From assembly GCA_051453625.1 (NCBI GenBank), contig JBOZIK010000001.1:147171960-147235959 (forward strand): DNA of 64,000 nucleotides, written 5' to 3'. A program made the translations under genes and the position numbers. This document shows positions 11,600 to 23,025 of this stretch, in pieces (position 1 is the first letter of the stretch; every line of letters begins with the position of its first letter). Origin of the DNA: Welwitschia mirabilis. Lineage: Eukaryota; Gnetophyta; Gnetopsida; Welwitschiales. The notes under the pieces were generated by a model, which was given only the letters and a program-made list of their open reading frames with translations, had not been told where the DNA came from and searched no databases.

Positions 11600-12960
11600 T
11601 ACTTCATTAGGATTTGGTAAAGGTTGTATTGCAAGTGACCCTTGTGGTCTTTGATTAGTAAGCATAGTTTACTATAGGACATTAACAAGATTTTCAATGC
11701 TTAAATTTATCTTCTCTTAAGATTTTATTTACTCATTAATAGAATTTATAAGTGGATCATTTTGGTTTTGTAAGTTCGATATGTTTTCTTCACTATTTGT
11801 GTTGGTTGGTTAGAAGTTAGCATTTTTAAATCTATTTCTAAATGATTGAAAATTATGATTATTTGCTTGAAATTTCTTAAATTTATTCTCAAAGGATTAA
11901 AAGTTTGGTTGTCCATTTATTCTATGTTGAATTGGTTTTGATTTTGGTTTTGCTTTTGATTTCTAAAGTTTGAAGATCTCTAATTAAATATACAAACCTT
12001 TTCATGAATCTTTTCTTTGTAGGTTGGTAGTAAAGGATAATATTTTATTACATGATAGTTATCTTCACAAAAATCACAAGTTGAAACCACAACTACACTT
12101 TTTTTAATTGCTACCTTAGCATCTAAGATTATTTATGTGTATTTTTCTAGCGTTTTAGTAAAATCTTTAATAACATTAATTAGTTCTTTCTCTATTTTCA
12201 CTTTTCTTCTCTTGTTTAACTTTTTTAAGTTTTTTTTTGTAATTTAGCCTACTATATAATTTCCGTTATGTGATGGTTTAGGCCATGTCTACCCTACTCC
12301 TACTAGTTCTTCTAACACTTTTCATGCATTTTCTAATGTGAGATTCATGAATATTCCTCCACATGAAAAATCTACAAGTTATTTAATTTGGCTATTAAGA
12401 TTACTATAAAAATATTCTACTAATTCTTCTTAAGTAAATGCATCTATAGTTTGGAATGTATGGCATTGAAAAAATCCTTCATAAGTAGAGGCATTATCTT
12501 TATTAGGTTATTATTGGAAATTAGTTACTTATTTTCTTATTTTTCTTATGGTTGTTTCACTCATAAATCTTTTTATAAATGCATCTTAAATTTGATTACA
12601 TGTTTTTAGACTCTTATGTGGAATAGTTCTTAACCATAGTTTAGCTTTTTGTTTTAAAGTGATAGAAAAAATAACCATATAAGTATAATCACTCATTCAT
12701 TTTTTACTGTTTTTGGAATTATGTACTAATTGTTCAATGTCGACTATATGTTGTAAGAAAACTTCATATTTTTTTCCATTAAAAATAGTATAGACATTTA
12801 AATTTCTTAGCTTAACATTATTACCAAGAGATACATCAAAAGGGGTATGGATTTCATGTTTCTTATTTTCTATAAGTTCTTTAAGGATAACATTAGAATT
12901 AAGGTTTTTAGGGGTAATAGTAGAGGTTCTAATAATAATAGGGGGGTTAGGTAAGGAAAC
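11600..12960 (-). pseudogene. gypsy gag remnant (element G1)
   Basis: Capsid/nucleocapsid of G1. The retrotransposon gag core appears on the minus strand around 12680-12530 as LKQKAKLWLRTIPHKSLKT, then FIKRFMSETTIRKIRK, matching the plant gypsy pattern (DKAKAWLNSLP..TTWD, FL.KFFP). Further on, near 12490-12360, it reads GFFQCHTFQTIDAFT and YFYSNLNSQIK. A zinc-knuckle remnant lies at about 12085-12045: CDFCEDNYHVIKY, where the last Cys of CX2CX4HX4C has become Tyr. Multiple stops and frameshifts are present. The start codon cannot be fixed. Confidence 0.75.
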
Positions 12961-13278
12961 CTACTTTTTTGTACAAGGAATTAAATGACTTTATTCTAAA
13001 ATTTCTCCCAAACCATCTTTAAAAAATTTTCTTTTGAAAAATTAGATTTTGAAATAATAAATGCAAAAAAACCTTTTCACTAAATTTTTAAAATATTTTA
13101 TGTACCTAGGATGTGTGTACCTGGGTTAAGTTCATTGTCAATTAAACTTTCTTGAATATTTTCTTTAATGAATAGTCACTCTCTTTAATATTTTTCCTTT
13201 TTACCAAAATTTACCATGTCCCAACATGCTTAGCTCTATTTTTTTGTGCATAATCTTAGTGGTTATTTGGATAATATA

Positions 13279-13298
13279 CCTAGATAACAACACACACA
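13279..13298 (-). promoter_or_regulatory. primer binding site of G1 (decayed tRNA-Asp type)
   Basis: The minus strand reads TGTGTGTTGTTATCTAGG. The Athila/Tat primer site is TGGCGCCGTTGCCGGG; the differences are mainly C-to-T and G-to-A changes, as expected after decay of methylated cytosines. It sits just inside the LTR, and the following text ending CACTAAGATTATGCAC also fits these families. Confidence 0.55.
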
Positions 13299-14891
13299 AA
13301 AAAATTGAAAATAAAAAAACGCAGAAAAACAAAATCATGAAATAATATAGAATGAAAGTAAACTATATTCTAGTTGTTTGGGTAATAAGGGGATCATAGG
13401 AAAATCCTAGTTCTTAAGAAAATCAAAAAACCTAAGTTACATAAATTGTCATCACCATGTGTTGTCTAGACAATGAGGCAGAAAAGATGGCCTATATTTT
13501 GAAATGGAAAATAAAAATTATAGAAAGGAAAATCTATTTTTCAACTATAAAAATATAGCTCTACTATAGGTAGATACCTAAACTAGAATCCAAAGCACTT
13601 ACTTAAGTAACAATAATTCTTAAACTCTATGCAACCTTCCTGATGTTGTTGTGCATATTTGTACAAATGTTATGTTTACAAATAGATTTGGTGAATTACA
13701 AATATATATAGATTTTGCATAACAAAATACACTAATATAGATGGGAGTAACTCAAATGTCATATTCTCATTGAAGGCATAAGTGGGAAGATAGAGAATTG
13801 ATTTCACTAATAAAATACTATATCCTCAGAGTAGAATGAAATAACAATGTAAATAATAATGCAAATAAATACACTATGCAAATGAAGTGCAAGACTAAAC
13901 TAAATGCAACTTCTATCTAATTACCAAATCAACATGTCATGAAGATCGACAATCAAGAAAAGCCATTACTAGATGAGGACTAATCTAAACTATCAGGTAT
14001 GTCAAACAAAATATGAAAACAATGTAAAGTTAATCTAGGAAATGAAATATAATGCACCTAAACTAATAATGTCAACCTTAATAAAAGTTTCCTTCTTAAT
14101 CTATATCACCAAAGAATCTATGACAGAATAAAAAGTAACATAAACCATAATGCAGATGCACAAAATAAGAGATATGAAAATAAAAATAGAGATTTAATTA
14201 AAAGAAAAATAACATCCATGTCATAAAGAAATAGCACCTCAATGAAGAATACATAGCCCAATATTAAGGAAAAGGTCTCTCTCCAACAACAATGGATGGA
14301 CTTCCAACACTTTAATCTCCTATCACAAGAATTTTTAGTATAAATAATTATGAAAATCAGAGTCGAATATGAAGGAGGTGTTCATTATAAACAAAGTGTA
14401 AAATAAAACATATTAACTGATACATAAACAATCCTAAGAATCATTTAATAAAGTGTGAGATAAATGGCTAGAGTTTGATAAAGTTTGGTGAAGCATTTGT
14501 CTTAGGTATTATACTTCTATCATACAAAAATTATAGAAGATGATGCCACCTTATAAGAGTTCCACATCAATTGCCACATTAATTTAGTCTACATCCTCCT
14601 TAGATTACATATTTTTGTTGTCCGTACAGTCATCTGAAGGATGAGGTGGATGATAGGCTTTTCTAAAGTATTCCATGTGTCAAATTAACCTCTTTGTTTG
14701 CAAGATTATTACTTCAAATAGATAATATTATAAATTGCTTAAAATGCTATAAAATGTAATGATCAATACATGTTTTTATGTTATTTTCCTTAGCTCTTAA
14801 TTATCATTGAAACTCAGCATAAACCTATCTAATGTCCTGTAAAACTACTCAAACTACTCTATAAAATACATAAAATTTGGTAATGCAAGCA
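13299..14891 (-). repeat. 5' LTR of gypsy G1
   Basis: About 1.6 kb between the primer site and the outer end. The outer ~830 bases (14061-14891) match the 3' LTR remnant at 2705-3167, with extra sequence in the 5' copy near 14150-14560. The outer edge on the minus strand reads TGCTTGCATTACC, aligning with TGTTGTGTTGCC at 3167. The inner edge is approximate. Confidence 0.65.
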
Positions 14892-15638
14892 TACTTTAAA
14901 TAGAGATTCAAGTTATAAAACTAAAGTTCAAATAAGAATAATAACATATGAAATACAAAATTACTTAACTTACCTTAGACAAATCTAAGCATAACAAGTA
15001 TGAAGCAATCACAGCTTAATGTTAAAATAATGATCTAAAGAAGAATAAGTAATTCTTTATTATTAAATGAGTATAAACATATAATTATTAAAAATCACTT
15101 AATTCTAATCCAAGAAACATCATGCTAGCTTAAAATCCAGCCTATCCCTAATGGAAGGTTTAGAAAGAACTCATTATGAAAAATCCACTAATTTCTTCAT
15201 ATCAATCTAATAATTAATGAATGCATATATTAATTGAATCAAATTAGACATTGTATAGGATAATTTAGGGTTATATATTAGGACCTTCAAGGCTTAATGA
15301 GGTTATTATTTATGCATGAGGCTACTTTAAGCAATTTTTCTTAGAAAATGTTTGTCATTTAATAACGAATTTTAACTACATTTCCAATAGATTGCTTACA
15401 TTATAAAGGATTAATAACATAGGTTTGGACATATTTTATGCATAATAACTAGTTTTAACTCTTCTAAAATTGATGCTACCATCCTCTTGAGGAACTTCAT
15501 CTCAAAATTTTATCATAATACTTGAAATTATACTAGTGACTAGCAAAATCATAGCATGAAAAAAATTATTGACTTTTCATAGTATTAAGCATAATAAATG
15601 CATAAAATATAATAATAATTAACTTATTATGCTAATAA
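14892..15638. other. unassigned flank between G1 and copia A
   Basis: About 750 bases of AT-rich sequence with no coding similarity. It is one flank of the copia A insertion site (its other flank is 43393 onward). It may be part of the LTR or tail of an older gypsy such as G2, but I could not show this. Confidence 0.5.
15634..15638. repeat. probable target-site duplication of copia A (left copy)
   Basis: AATAA directly before the 5' LTR pairs with AATAC directly after the 3' LTR (43393-43397), 4 of 5 bases identical. Confidence 0.55.
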
Positions 15639-17006
15639 TATTAGATTATGTATTATCAATTAATGTCAAACTAATGTTTCTGTAAAGCAAAATTTGTGTA
15701 TCTTGCATAGAAAATATTGATCACTTATAAGTCATAAGCTGAAGCTAGGAATATTTTGATTACTAAAACCTATCAAGTTCAATTATCCTCTTGAGGAGTC
15801 AAATGGACTTATAAGGGATTAACCATACCTAGAGAAAACTCTCAGAATTGAATTGAATTTAGAGGAATTAACCAAAATTTTAAGGAATTGACTAGACATA
15901 TGAACCTAAAAACTAGTACTTCTAAATTGATTGTCAAGGGGTCAATAGACCTATGAGGGGTTAACCAGATGTAAACACTATGTATCTAATATTCCTAAAC
16001 TAATTGTTAAGGGATTAACTAGATACTTAAGTGGCTAATTGAATCTAATGAGAAAACTAGATTGGATTTTATCAGGAAAAAGCGGATGACTAGATAGATA
16101 TGCAAATGATGGAATGAGCGGTTAACCAGATGTTGAGGGGTCAATCAAACATAGAGCCATAAGAAATTGGAATGACTGAAAAATTTTCTTAAGAAATCTA
16201 TTTAATTCACAACATTAATAGGGGTCAATTTGAGGGGTCGACTATCCAAAATCGAAATAGAAATTTTATATCCTTTATGTATCCATTTTGTAATCATTGG
16301 AAGTATTTTTTTAATTGTAATAACCATAAAAGCCTTCCATTATAAATAGTTAAGAGATAAATTACTATAGAACCTTTTGTTAAAAAATTAAAACTTGTAA
16401 TTTATTATTGTACTATATTGACATTACACTCCTTACTAAAGACGAGCTTACATCTATTGTATCTTTTCATACAAGGTTAGATATTTGTACTTCATTATTC
16501 ATAGTTTGTATTATTTATAGGAGAAGAGCTTTATTACTATTATTAAGCTAAAGAACCAGTGATAATAGTGCATTTGGACATTTCACTATTACTACTACAT
16601 CTTTTAAAGATTAAGATTTAACTTGTAAAAGTTCATTTGAAAAGGTTGAGACTTAGTTTATAAAAGTCTATTTGAAAAGATTAAAACTTAACCTATAGAA
16701 GTCCATGTGTAAAGATTATAAGTGAACCTGTAATACCTAGAAGAGTTAATGGAGATCCAGATTGAGCTTGATGATACACTGATCATTACAAGTAGAGTAG
16801 GGAATTTCCGCAACTACTATAAAACATGTATGTATCTCATTGGTATTTTTATGCTTTCTATTATTTTCATTTTTTTGAATACTTTCAGCTTTATGCATAA
16901 ACTTTCTAGTGATCTATTTTAAGTAAGTTTTTATCATGAGTTTATTTGAATATTTTTAAAACCTATTAACACCCCCCTTGCCTCTTTAGGATTCTCAATC
17001 CTCACA
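15639..17006 (+). repeat. 5' LTR of copia A (1368 bp)
   Basis: Starts TATTAGATTATG (TG changed to TA) and ends CTCACA next to the primer site. It aligns with 41614-43392 and with 60090-61261. Its middle, about 15780-16250, carries repeated degenerate units of the form GGGG-TCAAC-TAGAC. Confidence 0.88.
16341..16348 (+). promoter_or_regulatory. TATA box of the copia A 5' LTR
   Basis: TATAAATA follows CTTCCAT and is conserved as TATAAATA at 42330-42337 in the 3' LTR. Its place in the second half of the LTR is right for the U3/R promoter. Confidence 0.55.
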
Positions 17007-17008
17007 TT

Positions 17009-17020
17009 TAGTATCATAAC
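17009..17020 (+). promoter_or_regulatory. primer binding site of copia A
   Basis: TAGTATCATAAC, two bases after the LTR end, is a decayed TGGTATCAGAGC initiator-Met tRNA primer site. Confidence 0.65.
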
Positions 17021-17071
17021 TAAGGTAAGTCCATATTAAGATCTTAATCAATCGAGACCCTAGAATCCAAA

Positions 17072-17760
17072 ATGAGTAATCCATTTATTAACTCTTTAAC
17101 TATGCCTTTCTTAGATATCTATACTCTTATTTGTATCTTTTGGATAGTATGTGGATATATTTTCAAGTAGATTGCAAACTATGAATATGTGAAGAAGTCA
17201 TGGAAAAGTGACAATAAGTCAAGTCAAGAATTTGATGAAGATAGAATACTATATTTCCTACTGATTATACCTCTTCTACAGAACTTATCTAACACATTAG
17301 AGCATGATTATTTAAATGTAATTAATGAAGAATAAGATGAGCTAGAAGACAACTGTTAAGAGCTATACATGGAATGTGAAAAACTAGTAAAAAGAATAAA
17401 TGATCTAAACAAGATTGTAAAGTCTCTTATCAAAGAAAAGAAGGAAATGGAATTGAAGTACAAATAGAATAAATCTAAAAATTCCAATCTCATTTTACAA
17501 GTAAGAGATTTATCTCATTTTGTTAATAAATTTTTTGATGACTTTTTCAAATTAGAATAGATTCTTGGAGTTCAAAAACCTACTCATGATAAGTCATATA
17601 TTGGCTTCATTCCCCAAAAATTAAAAAGGCAACAAAATTAGGTAATGTGGCAAAGTAAGTTCATCTCAAAAGTTACTTGTCATTTTTGTGAAAAGACAAA
17701 ACATTCAAAATTTTTTTGCAATTTTAAAAAGTTAATGTTATTTTCAAATTCATTCAGTTT
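17072..17760 (+). pseudogene. copia gag, internally shortened (element A)
   Basis: Gag remnant starting at the ATG at 17072. Compared with element D, the N-terminal FDGxNYxYWK region and the first zinc knuckle are missing, so about 0.7 kb is deleted. What remains is a short YEYVKKSW segment, the coiled-coil region near 17370-17520 (VKRINDLNKIVKSLIKEKKE, then RDLSHFVNKFF), the family motif VQKPTHDKSYIGFIPQ near 17570, and an intact CX2CX4HX4C zinc knuckle, CHFCEKTKHSKFFC, at 17678-17719. Stops interrupt every segment. Confidence 0.8.
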
Positions 17761-17819
17761 TCTTCTTTTAAATTTATTCCAAAATGAGGTGTACCACCTA
17801 AGTCCAAAAATCCTAAGTG

Positions 17820-19551
17820 GGTAAAAGCTAATGATCTTAAAAGTCTCTTAATTTAGATAGCTTTCAAGGTCTTAAATAGTAGTAGCTGGTATCTGGACAG
17901 TGGATGATCAAGATATATGATAGGAAATAAATCCAAATTCAAGCAATTAAGCAACTTTGATGGAAAACAAGTGAATTTTGGTGACAATGGAAGAGAAAAA
18001 ATAGAAGGTATCAAAAGCATCAGAGGAGGTAACCTTTCTAGATTTAATAAAGCTTTGTATGTGAATGATTCAAAGCACAATTTATTGAGTATTAGTTAAA
18101 TATGTAAAAAAGGTTACAAGGTAGTTTTTGATAAGTCAAAATGTGAAATTCTACATAAAAAATCAAACAATGTTATCCTTAAAGAAAATAGAATAGATAG
18201 TGTTTATAGCATAGATCAATCGTTTTCCTCATGTTATTTTTCTAATGTTACTCAAGAACATCTTTAGCATAAACAATTAGATCATGCTAATTATAACTAA
18301 CTAAAAATGATTATTCATAAAAAAATTATGAAAGGTATCCATAAGATAAATATAGAAAAATAAGGTTTATGTGATGCATGCCAAAAGGGCAAACAAATAC
18401 AAATTTCACATAAAAGTAAAAACCAAGCTCCCTCAACTATTCCTTTAGAGCTTATTCATATGGAGTTGATAGGTCCCACTCAAACTCGAAGTCTAGGTGA
18501 TGAACATTATTTTCTTACTACGCTTGATGATTTCTCTAGATATACTTAGGTTACTTTCTTGTCAAAAAAATCTGAAATGTATAAATATTTAGTTGAAATA
18601 TGTAGTAATATTCAAAATGAAAAAGAATTTACCATAAATAAAGTAAGAAGTAATGATGGTGGTGAATTTGAGAACTATTTATTTAAGAAATATTGCATTA
18701 ATAATGAAATTGATCATTAATTTTTAGCCCTAAAAATGCCACAACAAAATGGTATAGCTAAAGAAAGAACAAAGTCCTTTAAGGAATGGCATGAACTATG
18801 CTAAATAATAAGGAGGTTTCTAAATTTTTTTAGGCTATGGTTATTAGCATAACATGTTGTGTTATTAATAAATTTTATCTTAGACCTAGTATAGACAAAA
18901 TGGCATATGAGTTATGAAAAGCAAAACAACCTAATATTTCATATTTTAAAGTTTTCAGAAGTAAATGCTATGTGCTTAAAGATAGAGAAAATTTAAGCAA
19001 ATTTGACTCTAAAGCCAATGAAGCTATATTCTTGGGCTACTCAACTAGAAGTAGGGCATATCAAGTTCTCAATAAAAAAAGCTTAATAGTAGAAGAGTTA
19101 ATTAATGTACAAATTAATGAGATTAACACAAGGCAAAATTGTTTAGATGATGAGGAAGTCATATCTATAAGTATTCCCACAACTAATGAAGTGACTACTG
19201 AAAATAATGAAGCTCCTGTGAAAGAAGGTACAACTAAAAAGTTCAAAGAATTAAAAGATCACCCATTAAAATCTATTATTAGAGAAGTTAATTAAAAAAT
19301 AAAGATAAGTAATTCTATGAAGAATTTGTATGTTTACATTTTTTGTGTTTAAAAAATAGAGCCCAAGAAATTTGAAGATGCTAAAAATCATGAGGAATGG
19401 ATGATGGAGATGAAAGATGAACTACAACAGTTCAAGAGAAATAATATTTAGAGAGTTGTAAAAAGACCAAAAGATAAAAATATCATTGGGACTAAGTGGA
19501 TTTTTAAAAATAAATGTGATGAAAAAAATAATGTCATTAAAAACAAGGTAA
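17820..19551 (+). pseudogene. copia pol, first part: protease, integrase, start of RT (element A)
   Basis: Protease: SWYLDSG*SRYMIGNKS at 17885, with the catalytic DSG kept and the next Cys a stop, followed by an open run to 18099 ending LYVNDSKHNLLSIS. GAG-preintegrase: HKQLDHANY near 18260 and CDACQKGKQ near 18375. Integrase core: first Asp in TTLDDFSRYT near 18520, second in VRSNDGGEFEN near 18650, and Glu in QQNGIAKERT near 18745; a frameshift follows. The C-terminal part to 19295 reads KAKQPNISYFKVFRSKCYVL, FDSKANEAIFLGYS and SRAYQVLNKKSLIVEE. The RT begins at 19357 (EPKKFEDAKNHEEW, NIIGTKWIFKNK) and stops at the CACTA insertion. Confidence 0.93.
19549..19551. repeat. 3-bp target duplication TAA of CACTA element B (left)
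   Basis: TAA before the left end matches TAA after the right end (39698-39700). A 3-bp duplication is standard for CACTA elements. Removing the element and one TAA restores the RT reading frame (see the finding on copia A). Confidence 0.9.
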
Positions 19552-19830
19552 TACTACAAGAAATATACACTTTTAAGTGTTTATTTAAACAAATGCCTTA
19601 ATTATAGGGCATTCTAAGGTGTTTTTTAAAATAAATCCCTTAAAACCTCATGTCAAATCTTTTTAAGACAATTATAAATCAATGCCTTAAATATTCATGA
19701 TCTTTTAAGGAATTTAACCAAATAAATGCCATAAACATTACAATTGTTTAAGCTATTTAATAGGATAAATGTCATAAAAGCTAAGTTTAGTTAAATAATA
19801 AAGTAATGCATTGTTAAAAATAAAAGCATA
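19552..19830 (+). repeat. left terminus and subterminal repeats of CACTA B
   Basis: After the terminal TACTACAAGAAAT come clustered copies of AATGCCTTAA, AATCCCTTAA, TTTTAAGG and AAATGCCAT in both orientations. In CACTA elements such subterminal repeats bind the TNPA protein. The right end carries the same words. Confidence 0.85.
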
Positions 19831-20009
19831 ATCGTACCATTTCTTTGAAAACATAGTGCAGGTATCTTTGACTCAATTTAGGTATTTTTCAATTGGATTT
19901 GGGAGATTTGTGCTTACTAAAGATTTTTCTTTCTCAGTTTTCTTCATAATAGTATTAAGGAGTTTCTAGAAATATGATAGTAAGTAGTGTTAAAAGAATC
20001 AAAATATGA

Positions 20010-20548
20010 TAATGTATCAATTGTAGGATGTGTTCAGAGTTTGACCTTTGATTAGATGCCTTATAAGAATTTCTAAACATGCAAAATCCATTCTTTGAGT
20101 TGCCTTTAGTCCTAAAGGAATGAAACTTGCAAGCAATTTTAGTAATACCACCATCCTGTTCTAGGACATTTATACTCAGATGCCTCTTTATACCTACAAA
20201 GGGTATAGGAATTAGAATTTATACCTAATGAAATTTATCTTACCAGTGAAAGTAAGCATGGAGAAATTAGGGATTGGATCAGTGAGAAAGAAAAGATTTT
20301 AGTTATTCTTTACAAACATAAAAAATGAATTATTGATCTAGCTAGGGATCCTGTTCATCGACAATATGCCTGTAGAAGGTTTGCTAGTTCTAGAATAAAG
20401 GATAATGTCAGGATTTGGGATGTTGTTATGATGAAATATGTGATGATTTTCTTCTGGTCATGTCCTTATTATTATCCATCTCAAGTGGAGCAATTAAGAA
20501 ACCATTTTCACTGCATCTTATGTATGAGAATACATAACTGAAAAGGCT
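20010..20548 (+). pseudogene. NLE: captured fragment of a Notchless-like WD40 gene
   Basis: Notchless (NLE) is a WD40 protein of 60S ribosome assembly. The fragment covers the start of its beta-propeller. In order it reads MYQL*DVFRV (family VYQPQAVFRI), IRCLIRISKHAKSIL, then *VAFSPKGMKLASNFSNTT and LF*DIYTQMPLYTYKGYRN, matching the first WD repeat (SVAFSPDG..LASGSGDTTVR.WD..TQTPLYTCKGHRNW). After a frame change it reads SKHGEIRDW, YKHKK*IIDL, PVHRQYACRRFASS, VRIWDVVMMK, and finally SGHVLIIIHLKWSN. Stops stand at Trp positions (F*D, RN*, HKK*). Identity was judged by eye from the order of several conserved blocks. It is one contiguous exon-like piece inside CACTA B. Confidence 0.78.
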
Positions 20549-21882
20549 ATATATTTCTTAGTTATTAGAAGTTTTTTTTTTGTTTTGTTTCTGGTAGAAT
20601 TTTTTTTTGGGTTCTTTGTGTGTTTTATTTTAACCAATCTAAGGATTGATATATTCTAGTGTTAGGGTCATAAGACTTAATTCTATTTTTTTTACTACAA
20701 TTTGGTGTCATTTATAAATAGAATCACAACAAGACATAATGGTGCACATATAAGATTGTGATAGTGTTCTTTGATTTGTGGTGGATTAAATATTTTTATA
20801 AGATCCTTTGCCTTCCCTACCTTTATAATGCTAAGGATTGAATCTCTTTTCATTTACATAATTTGATTGTTTACTATTAATATTTCCATTTGTCATCTTT
20901 ACTCTTGAAATTTACACAATGAAAACCTCAATGAAATTGGAAAGGGAAATTTTATCAAGGAGTTATTTCTATTAGAAGAATGAGCATAATTTGTGGATTA
21001 ATTATTTTTGGTAAAATGAAAAATAGATTATTAAAATTTAATGGTGGTGTTATAGTAGTTAAAAGTGTGCTTTTCCACTAATGATGTGAATACCTTTAAT
21101 GAGCCAATATGTTTGAATTAAATATTTTTAAGAGATAGTAGTTTTTTTTGGCATTTTACTTTGTAGAAACCTCTTATTAGATTGGTTTCTAAAATGACAA
21201 TAGTTTTGTGTGATGTTTTGCTTTGCTGGGATCTCTTATTAGCTTGATTCCTAAAATTTTATGTATTTTTTATTTGTTCTTTGCAATTTGAATGCCCATA
21301 ACCATAAAGAAATTGTGACATAGTTAATCAAACATTTTAAGTTCCCAATAGAAAAAATTTCCACACATAGTTAATCAAGTATGTTAAGGCTCTTGCCTTT
21401 TTTTGATGAGATATTATACTTGCAAAAAGTGTGTTCCTTTTTTAAGATTTGTAATATACCACAAAAAATTACCACACATGCTTAAACAGGCATACCAAGG
21501 CCCTTGCTATTAATTATACTTTACTTGATTCTATCCTTTTTAATAGTTTATATATGATGGGATTTGCTAAATCAAACATTTCTTAATTCATTTTGTTGAT
21601 TTGTGGAACCTCACATACACTATGTTTTAGAAGTGAGATTAATCTATTAGCTTTTTACTTTGCCTTTTAATTTTATTAGCATTTTAGAATGGATTAGTTT
21701 CTATTAATTTCATTATGTCATAATGAGAATGAAAGAAATAAATAAATATATAACATTAAAGTAGTATGGAAAAATAAATCCAAATAAAAATAGTAGAATA
21801 CAATCACAAAGAAATATAGAAAAAGTTTGAGTTTTTGGTTCATCATGTCTATGGAATATGTATGGATTTGGTGACTAATCTC
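20549..21882. other. interior of CACTA B, no recognised coding
   Basis: T-rich, stop-dense sequence, possibly partly intronic to the Notchless fragment. No further WD40 blocks were seen on the plus strand. Confidence 0.5.
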
Positions 21883-21950
21883 ACCTTGTAGTTATTACCC
21901 TATGGGCTGACTCATTACCTTGTAGTTGTTACCATGTGGACTGAGTCATT
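21883..21950 (+). repeat. 34-bp tandem duplication
   Basis: Two adjacent 34-base units, each beginning ACCTTGTAGTTRTTACC and ending in GACTCATT or GAGTCATT. The unit is richer in G and C than its surroundings. The frame through it (LVVVTMWTESLHC, then MITDNGYDAW) vaguely recalls a gypsy integrase core, but this is not secure. Confidence 0.7.
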
Positions 21951-22467
21951 ACACTGTTAACAATACTACAACGAGTTTTGGTAGGACTGACATGATAACT
22001 GATAATGGTTATGATGCTTGGAGGACGTGAAATGGATATATGTTTTTATAAGGTTTTTTAATCACTATTTTTTAATACTACATTCATTGAAACCTTTAAA
22101 GGAGGATTGTCTATAAAGAAGAGGATTTTCTACAAAAATGAATTAGTTATAATAATACTATTTTTATTTTTTTAAAGATTAATCATTTCTTTTGAAGTAC
22201 TAATTCAATTCAAAAATCCTTTACATTTTAATTGAAAATTTAAATCTAAAGAGCTCAAAAAGCCATTTTTGCTTAATTATAAAATAAGAATTTAAAAGAA
22301 TAAAATTGTAACCAGTTATAACCAAAAATAACAACTTAGGGGTATTAAAATATGATGACTTAAATCAAAATTAAGTCTCCACTAATTTTGATGCTTTAAT
22401 TTTAGGCTTGATAACAAAATAGAATGTCCTTAAGTCACTCTTAAATCCTTTTTAAACTTTTGAAAGT

Positions 22468-22625
22468 TATATAAGAATAGTTTAAGATTTTAGGTTATAT
22501 TAAAATACTCTAACAAACATTGTTAATAATAATGAGAAAAATAAAATTTATATAAGGATAGTTTAGGATTTTAGGTCATATTAAAATAGTTTAATAAACC
22601 TCATTAATAATACTAAGAAAGATCA
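22468..22625. repeat. two-copy tandem repeat, ~80-bp unit
   Basis: TTATATAAGAATAGTTTAAG at 22468 recurs as TTATATAAGGATAGTTTAGG at 22548, and the similarity continues through TTTTAGGTYATATTAAAATA to the end of each unit. Confidence 0.75.
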
Positions 22626-23025
22626 GGATAAAGTAAGATCAGAATATATAACACTAAAGATGGGAATTATGGTTACTATTTTAGGGGACAATTTTTAGAC
22701 ATTCTTATAACTGTTATACAATTTAGACTTAGACATGTAGCGGTCAACTTTAGTCTATTTGTAGAGTAAGCTTATGATAACACTAAAGATGAGAATATTT
22801 TTCTGTATGAGCATTACAATTACTTTAAAAATGTACTATGGACACAACACTAAATTTGAAGTAGAGACAAATGAGGTGCAAGGTGAAGAGCAAAGTTTGG
22901 AGGAACACCAACAAAATGGAAGACTGAAATAAGAAAAAATTATAGTGGAAGAGGCACATGATAAGTTAGAAGATCAAGAAATGCAATGTAATTTAGAAAT
23001 AGGATCTGTGTAGGATTGAATTTTA

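Larger units (their letters stand above)
2705..14891 (-). mobile_element. Ty3/gypsy retrotransposon G1 (Athila/Tat-like), minus strand
   Basis: A degenerate gypsy element read on the minus strand: 5' LTR about 13299-14891, PBS 13279-13298, gag about 12950-11600, protease about 11170-10870, RT about 10150-9450, RNase H about 9300-8918, integrase about 8800-7548, a long non-coding tail, PPT and a 3' LTR remnant 2705-3167. The two LTR segments match (2705-3167 with 14061-14891, allowing indels). The order PR-RT-RH-INT and the tRNA-Asp-like primer site fit the plant Athila/Tat branch. No chromodomain was seen. All domains are broken by stops. The outer part of the 3' LTR is missing at the gap. 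Confidence 0.85.

Noticed and set aside
14892-15638. 3' LTR of gypsy G2 split by copia A
   Set aside because: Combined length with 43393-44060 would fit, but no paired LTR or clear alignment was found.
15639-17006. TG dinucleotide expected at the LTR start of copia A
   Set aside because: Neither A LTR has it (TA and TT instead); the boundary rests on alignment with D, which keeps TGTTA. Treated as decay, not as a different boundary.
18972-19295. 107-codon open frame as an independent gene
   Set aside because: It is the C-terminal part of the copia A integrase between frameshifts.
21855-22035. Possible gypsy integrase core (MDLVTNLTL, LVVVTMWTESLHC, MITDNGYDAW)
   Set aside because: Spacing between the two Asp-like motifs is too short, the segment is a tandem duplicate, and no other pol domain is nearby.
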